NCBI GenBank assembly: GCA_963517805.1
Contig: CAUQHD010000043.1
Location: forward strand, 1-11,650
DNA: 11,650 nt
Reading direction: 5' to 3'
Source: JABCPE02 sp963517805
GTDB taxonomy: Bacteria > Bacteroidota > Bacteroidia > Flavobacteriales > Weeksellaceae
Shown here one piece after another: positions 6,996 to 11,650 of the stretch (its first letter is position 1; each line of letters begins with the position of its first letter). Under the pieces are notes generated by a model. The model was not told the origin of the DNA. It searched no databases and was given only the letters and a program-made list of their open reading frames with translations. The translations under genes were made by a program, and so were the position numbers.

Positions 6996-8074
6996 AAAAA
7001 ACAGCACTTTATAACAAACATGTAGAACTCGGCGCTAAAATGGTGCCTTTCGCTGGTTTTGATATGCCTGTCCAGTATGCTGGCGTAACGGAAGAACATT
7101 TCGCTGTGAGAGAAAAAGCAGGAATGTTTGATGTATCGCACATGGGACAGTTCATCATAGAAGGTGCAGGCGCAAAAGACCTTCTGCAATATGTAACTAC
7201 CAATGACCTAAATACGCTGACTGATGGAAAAGCCCAGTATTCCTGCCTTCCGAACGGACAAGGAGGAATAGTGGATGACCTCATCATCTACAAAATGGCG
7301 GACGAAGTATATTTCGTGGTGGTCAATGCCTCTAACATTGAAAAAGACTGGAATCATATTTCTAAATTCAATGAAAAATTCGGAGCAAAAATGACCAATA
7401 TTTCCGATGAAACTTCTCTAATCGCTATCCAAGGGCCTTTGGCAACGCAGATTTTACAAAAGCTAACCAGCACTAATCTTTCCGAAATCCCTTATTATCA
7501 TTTCACTATCGGAACGGTGGATGGCGTGCAGGATGTAATCATTTCAAACACAGGCTACACGGGAAGCGGCGGATTTGAGATTTATTTTAAAAATGAAAAT
7601 GCCGAGCAGCTTTGGAACGCCCTTACAGAAGCAGGAAAAGAGGAAGGTCTCGTGCCATGCGGACTGGCAGCAAGAGATACGCTGAGATTAGAAAAAGGAT
7701 TCTGTCTCTATGGCAATGATATTGATGATTCTACTTCTCCACTGGAAACGGGTCTGGGATGGATTACGAAACTTGGAAAAGGTGATTTCGTGGATGCTGA
7801 ATTTTTCAAAAAACAAAAAGAAGAAGGCGTTTCCCGCAAGTTAGTTGGTTTTGAATTACTAGAAAAAGGCGTTCCAAGACACGACTACCCAGTGGTGGAC
7901 GCAGAAGGAAATGTCATCGGAAAAGTGACATCTGGAACATCTTCGCCAATGAAGAAAATAGGACTTGGACTGGCTTATGTAAAAACGGAGTTTTCTAAAC
8001 CAGAATCCGCTATTTTCATCCAAATAAGAAATAAAAACATTCCTGCGAAGGTGGTAAAAACGCCTTTCGTTTAA
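6992..8074 (+). CDS. gcvT: Glycine cleavage system T protein (aminomethyltransferase)
   Basis: GcvT takes the aminomethyl group from lipoylated GcvH and transfers its carbon to tetrahydrofolate, giving 5,10-methylene-THF and ammonia. The protein is 360 residues, full length for the family. The N-terminus reads LYNKHVELGAKMVPFAGFDMPVQY, with VSHMGQ at 48-53. The GGIVDDL motif at 91-97 holds the conserved catalytic Asp96. Further signatures are VVNASNIEKDW, NTGYTGSGGFEIY, the segment GLAARDTLRLEKGFCLYGND, and GKVTSGTSSPMKKIGLGLAYV in the C-terminal barrel. The ATG overlaps the stop of the upstream lipoprotein gene by four bases, so its translation probably depends on the idi-led transcript. gcvP lies downstream on the opposite strand. 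gcvH is not in the window. Confidence 0.97.
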   Translation: MKKTALYNKHVELGAKMVPFAGFDMPVQYAGVTEEHFAVREKAGMFDVSHMGQFIIEGAGAKDLLQYVTTNDLNTLTDGKAQYSCLPNGQGGIVDDLIIYKMADEVYFVVVNASNIEKDWNHISKFNEKFGAKMTNISDETSLIAIQGPLATQILQKLTSTNLSEIPYYHFTIGTVDGVQDVIISNTGYTGSGGFEIYFKNENAEQLWNALTEAGKEEGLVPCGLAARDTLRLEKGFCLYGNDIDDSTSPLETGLGWITKLGKGDFVDAEFFKKQKEEGVSRKLVGFELLEKGVPRHDYPVVDAEGNVIGKVTSGTSSPMKKIGLGLAYVKTEFSKPESAIFIQIRNKNIPAKVVKTPFV

Positions 8075-8103
8075 GATTTTAATTAAATTTTTAGATTATA
8101 TTT

Positions 8104-8667
8104 ATGAAAAAAACATTTGCATTTATCTTGTTGAGTATCATTTCATTAGCAAAGGCTCAGCTGACTGACATTAGATACATTCCTGTAATTTCTACCGATA
8201 CTATTTCCACCAAGGCTAATCTTTATCCTCATGTATTGAGCAAAAACAAATTCAATCCGCTGGTTTTTGAAAACGGCTTCAAAGTAGGCGAAAAAAGGCA
8301 AGCGGTAAGACTTTGGGACAAGGATATTTTTTACCTTGAATTCACCGATAGAAAAATGAACAAAAGAGTTTTCCGACAAATACCAGAACTAAAGAAAAAC
8401 GGAAAATTATTTGAAATCATGCTGCAAGGAGATGTTTCTTGGTACAGAAGATATTTCAGCTACAGAGCTGACACTTGGGATGCCAACTACGAACACGAAG
8501 ACTATTTCGTAAAAGGCAATGAGATTGTAAACATCCCTGTAAAAGGCAGATACAAGAAAAAACTAAAAGCTCTGCTTTCTGACAAACCAGAAATCGCGAA
8601 GGAAGTAGACCAAATGGTAGGCGACAGCGACATCAGAGAAATTTTAGAGAAATACAACAGAAAATAA
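8104..8667 (+). CDS. Exported protein of unknown function
   Basis: I do not recognise this 187-residue protein. It has a textbook signal peptide (MKKTFAFILLSIISLAKA, cleaved before Gln19), so it acts outside the cytoplasm. The mature protein is rich in aromatic and basic residues: VRLWDKDIFYLEF at about 70, WYRRYFSYRADTWDANYEHEDYFVKGNE in the middle, then a charged segment ending LSDKPEIAKEVDQM and IREILEKYN. That last part resembles C-termini seen in other Bacteroidota secreted proteins with 'D.PEL..I......I..YN' patterns. This is a recollection, not a search result. It is the last gene of the operon, 29 bases after gcvT, and its stop is directly followed by the terminator. It is not an obvious relative of the three paralogues upstream. 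Confidence 0.85.
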   Translation: MKKTFAFILLSIISLAKAQLTDIRYIPVISTDTISTKANLYPHVLSKNKFNPLVFENGFKVGEKRQAVRLWDKDIFYLEFTDRKMNKRVFRQIPELKKNGKLFEIMLQGDVSWYRRYFSYRADTWDANYEHEDYFVKGNEIVNIPVKGRYKKKLKALLSDKPEIAKEVDQMVGDSDIREILEKYNRK

Positions 8668-8668
8668 G

Positions 8669-8702
8669 AAAAAGCACTTTTCAAATTTGAAAAGTGCTTT
8701 TT
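8669..8702. terminator. Bidirectional intrinsic terminator (34-bp perfect palindrome)
   Basis: The two 17-base arms AAAAAGCACTTTTCAAA and TTTGAAAAGTGCTTTTT are perfectly complementary around 8685/8686. The hairpin has an A-run on the left and a T-run on the right, so it can end transcription from either side. It starts two bases after the plus-strand operon's last stop codon and ends 17 bases before the gcvP stop codon. Confidence 0.92.
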
Positions 8703-8719
8703 TAATAAAGATTTTAAAT

Positions 8720-11575
8720 TTAGATGTATATTTCTATCGGTTCACAAGTGCAGACTAAATTCCTATCGCCATAGGCATCATCCACCCTTGATACCGAAGC
8801 GAAAAATTTATGCTCTCTTACCCAATCGATAGGATACGCCGCTTTCTCTCTGGTGTAAGGCTTGTCCCAAGCATCAGCAATAACTACCTGTTCCGTATGC
8901 GGAGCATTTTTCAAAACATTATTTTCTCTGTTTGCTTGTCCTTCTTCTATTTCTGCAATTTCTCTTCTAATGTTAATTAAAGCCTCTGCAAAGCGGTCAA
9001 GTTCTTCTTTGCTTTCGGATTCTGTCGGTTCTATCATCAATGTTCCTGCTACAGGGAAAGACACCGTAGGAGCGTGAAAGCCGTAATCCATAAGCCTTTT
9101 CGCGATATCTCCCACTTCTATTCCAAGAGCTTTAAAAGGTCTAATATCTACAATGCATTCATGAGCTACACGCCCATTGGAATTACTGAAAAGAATAGAA
9201 AAATGGTCTTTTAATACATCTTTTAGGTAATTAGCATTGAGAATTGCATATTCTGTCGATTTTTTCAAGCCTTCTGCTCCCAGCATTTTAATATAAGCAT
9301 AAGAAATATTCAGCACTAAAGCCGACCCGAAAGGCGCCGAAGAAACCGCGTCGATAGATTTTTCTGAGCCTATTTTTACATTCGGATTTGAAGGTAAAAA
9401 TGGTACTAAATGTTCCGCTACGCAGATAGGACCGACACCAGGCCCCCCTCCTCCATGAGGAATTGCAAAGGTTTTATGCAGATTGAGATGGCATACATCC
9501 GCCCCTATTTTCCCAGGACTGGTAAAGCCTACTTGGGCATTCATATTGGCTCCATCCATATAAACTTGTCCGCCGTTATCATGAATAAGATTAATGATAT
9601 CCGTTACATCTTCATCAAAGAAACCATAAGTGGAAGGATAGGTAATCATAAACGCAGAAAGATTTTCCCTGTGCTGCTCTACTTTTGATTTCAAATCTTC
9701 AAAATCAATCTGCCCGTTCTCCAAATTCTTTACCACAACCACTTTCAGCCCAGCAATTACAGCAGAAGCTGGATTAGTCCCATGCGCCGACTGAGGAATC
9801 AACACAATATTTCTATGCCCCTCTCCTTTAGATTTTTGATATTCCCTAATGACCATAAGCCCTGTATATTCTCCCTGAGCGCCAGAGTTCGGCTGCAGCG
9901 AAGTTCCCGCAAATCCTGTAATTTCGGCCAAATCTTTTTCTAATTCTTGGATAAGTTTATGATATCCTTTAGCCTGTTCTACTGGAACAAATGGATGGAT
10001 ATTCCCCCACTCTGCCCACGAAAGCGGAAGCATTTCTGCAGCAGCGTTGAGCTTCATCGTACAAGACCCAAGAGAAATCATAGAATGCGTAAGGGACAAA
10101 TCCTTTCTTTCCAAACGCTTCATATATCTCATCAGCTCTGTTTCCGTATGATATTTATTGAAAACTTCTTCTTTCAATATTTCATCTCTTCGTAAGAAAT
10201 CCGCAGGAATAGTAATTTCCTCTTTCAACTCTATTTTCAATGGATATTTTCCTTTAAACTGAGCAAGAGCATCAGCCAGTTTTTGGAGTTTTGGCAATGT
10301 GGTCGCTTCATCAATAGAAATGCTTACACAATCCTGCATAAAATAATTCAAGTTAATTTTCTCACTTTCCATTAACTTTTTCAACGCCGATTTCTCCTCT
10401 TTATTTAATCTAAATCTCACCGTATCAAAAGTCACTTCTTCTATCACTTCATAGCCGAGAGTTTTTAAACTTTCTCTGAGTGCATTAGCCTTAAAATGAA
10501 TCTGTTCTGTAATATATTTCAAGCCTTCTGCCCCATGATAAACTGCATACATCCCAGCCATCACCGCTAAAAGAACCTGAGCCGTACAAATATTAGAAGT
10601 TGCTTTTTCCCTCTTTATATGCTGTTCCCTTGTTTGAAGAGCCATTCTCAGCGCCCTCTTGCCATACATGTCTTGGGAAACCCCTATAATTCTACCTGGG
10701 ATATCTCTCTTATAAGTTTCTTTACATGCAAAAAAAGCGGCATGAGGCCCGCCATAGCCCATCGGTATTCCAAATCTTTGAGATGTCCCTACAGCACAAT
10801 CCGCACCTAATTCCGCAGGAGATTTTAATTTAACCAAAGCCAAAATATCACTCGCCACAACCACCTGTATATCTTTGTTTTTCAACTCTTTAATAACAAC
10901 TGCATAATCCTCTATTTTTCCTGTTTTTGCTGGATATTGGAAAAGTGCGCCAAAATAGGTTTCATCTATTTCACTAATATCTTCTGCAATGACAATTTCT
11001 ATTCCCAAGCCTTCTGCGCGGGTTTTCAAAACAGCAACAGTCTGTGGCAGTACAGTTTCGGAAACAAAAAATTTATTAGCCTCTACCTTTTTCTGTTCTT
11101 TAGTTCTATTTGAGAAAAACATATTCATCGCCTCTGCAGCCGCTGTTCCTTCATCTAACAATGATGCATTTGCCAAAGGAAAACCGGTAAGCCCCGCTAT
11201 CATGGTCTGATAATTGAGCAGTGCTTCCAACCTTCCCTGCGCTACCTCTGCCTGATAAGGCGTATATGCTGTATACCAACTCGGATTTTCCAAAATATTC
11301 CGCTGAATAACCGCAGGGAAAATTACATTATGATATCCCCAGCCTATATAAGTGTCATACAATGAATTTTCAGAAGCCAATGCTTTGGAATGAGAAAGCA
11401 TTTCATACTCGGAAAGAGGCTCTGAAATGCTTAAATCTTTTTCTAATCTGATAGATGCCGGAATGGTCTGAGAAACTAACTCCTCAATATTAGAAACGCC
11501 TATTTTTCTAAGCATTTCATTCTTATCAGTCTCATTAAGGCTGATGTGGCGGTTCACAAACTGCTGTGTGTTCAT
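8720..11575 (-). CDS. gcvP: Glycine dehydrogenase (decarboxylating), P protein of glycine cleavage
   Basis: GcvP is the PLP enzyme that decarboxylates glycine and loads the aminomethyl group onto the lipoyl arm of GcvH. At 951 residues it is the fused single-chain form (E. coli 957), with the two aminotransferase-like halves in one protein. The N-terminal half has YTAYTPYQAEVAQGRLEALL, LLDEGTAAAEAM and QRFGIPMGYGGPHAAFF. The C-terminal half has SLGSCTMKLNAAAEM and NIHPFVP. The PLP lysine is Lys701 in LNLHKTFAIPHGGGGPGVGP, the glycine-rich loop following directly. No frameshift or missing motif is seen. The start at 11575 (MNTQQFVNRHI) fits the family. It is transcribed alone toward gcvT, against the plus-strand operon, so the T and P proteins are made from separate promoters. 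Confidence 0.98.
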   Translation of the reverse strand: MNTQQFVNRHISLNETDKNEMLRKIGVSNIEELVSQTIPASIRLEKDLSISEPLSEYEMLSHSKALASENSLYDTYIGWGYHNVIFPAVIQRNILENPSWYTAYTPYQAEVAQGRLEALLNYQTMIAGLTGFPLANASLLDEGTAAAEAMNMFFSNRTKEQKKVEANKFFVSETVLPQTVAVLKTRAEGLGIEIVIAEDISEIDETYFGALFQYPAKTGKIEDYAVVIKELKNKDIQVVVASDILALVKLKSPAELGADCAVGTSQRFGIPMGYGGPHAAFFACKETYKRDIPGRIIGVSQDMYGKRALRMALQTREQHIKREKATSNICTAQVLLAVMAGMYAVYHGAEGLKYITEQIHFKANALRESLKTLGYEVIEEVTFDTVRFRLNKEEKSALKKLMESEKINLNYFMQDCVSISIDEATTLPKLQKLADALAQFKGKYPLKIELKEEITIPADFLRRDEILKEEVFNKYHTETELMRYMKRLERKDLSLTHSMISLGSCTMKLNAAAEMLPLSWAEWGNIHPFVPVEQAKGYHKLIQELEKDLAEITGFAGTSLQPNSGAQGEYTGLMVIREYQKSKGEGHRNIVLIPQSAHGTNPASAVIAGLKVVVVKNLENGQIDFEDLKSKVEQHRENLSAFMITYPSTYGFFDEDVTDIINLIHDNGGQVYMDGANMNAQVGFTSPGKIGADVCHLNLHKTFAIPHGGGGPGVGPICVAEHLVPFLPSNPNVKIGSEKSIDAVSSAPFGSALVLNISYAYIKMLGAEGLKKSTEYAILNANYLKDVLKDHFSILFSNSNGRVAHECIVDIRPFKALGIEVGDIAKRLMDYGFHAPTVSFPVAGTLMIEPTESESKEELDRFAEALINIRREIAEIEEGQANRENNVLKNAPHTEQVVIADAWDKPYTREKAAYPIDWVREHKFFASVSRVDDAYGDRNLVCTCEPIEIYI

Positions 11576-11612
11576 AAAAATAGAATTTATAATGTGTTAA
11601 AATTAGTTTTCG

Positions 11613-11644
11613 TAAAGTTATAAATTTTAAAATTATTCTACAAA
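11613..11644 (-). promoter_or_regulatory. Probable gcvP promoter
   Basis: On the minus strand, TTTG at 11641-11644 is followed after 20 bases by TAACTTTA at 11613-11620, one base off TAnnTTTG. The spacing suits the Bacteroidota -33/-7 promoter. The -7 box lies 37 bases before the gcvP ATG. The leader is too short for a glycine riboswitch. Confidence 0.5.
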
Positions 11645-11650
11645 AAATAA

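Noticed and set aside
11576..11650. Glycine riboswitch ahead of gcvP
   Set aside because: The putative leader is only about 30 bases, with no paired-stem structure visible, far too short for a glycine aptamer.

Overview
The window looks like chromosomal DNA from a Bacteroidota bacterium, most likely a flavobacterium of the Chryseobacterium/Weeksellaceae type. The supporting signs are AT-rich DNA, TAnnTTTG-type -7 promoter boxes, few Shine-Dalgarno sites, signal peptides ending in -GQ or -AQ, a DUF4270 lipoprotein, and a short one-domain 'glycogen synthase' upstream of glmS. The genus is an inference. I see no tRNA or rRNA gene, insertion sequence, CRISPR array or prophage.

Left block (1-4932, all on the minus strand). 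Reading in the direction of transcription, serA (3-phosphoglycerate dehydrogenase without an ACT domain) has its own promoter and a clear intrinsic terminator. Next comes an operon of three genes: a 248-residue GT5-domain protein annotated in many genomes as glycogen synthase, a DUF4270 lipoprotein, and glmS, whose 3' end runs off the window at base 1. The GT5 protein lacks the second half of a GT-B enzyme and has lost the KTGGL and HDWH-type motifs, so it is probably not a normal glycogen synthase.

Middle block (5051-8667, all on the plus strand). This is one tight operon: idi (isopentenyl-diphosphate isomerase), three small exported paralogues of unknown function, gcvT (aminomethyltransferase of glycine cleavage), and one more exported protein of unknown function. 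The paralogue cassette is joined to idi on one side and to gcvT on the other by 4-base ATGA stop/start overlaps. Its first two genes are a recent tandem duplication with nearly identical ends and a diverged middle.

Right block (8720-11575, minus strand). gcvP (glycine dehydrogenase, P protein) converges on the middle operon. The two share a 34-bp perfect palindrome that serves as a bidirectional terminator. gcvP has a plausible promoter at the window's right edge.

The recognised metabolism is ordinary housekeeping: serine synthesis, glycine cleavage to one-carbon units, glucosamine-6-phosphate synthesis and isoprenoid precursor supply. The least explained parts are the three-gene exported paralogue cassette and the degenerate GT5 protein with its surface-lipoprotein partner. 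I found no clear new defence or mobile system.
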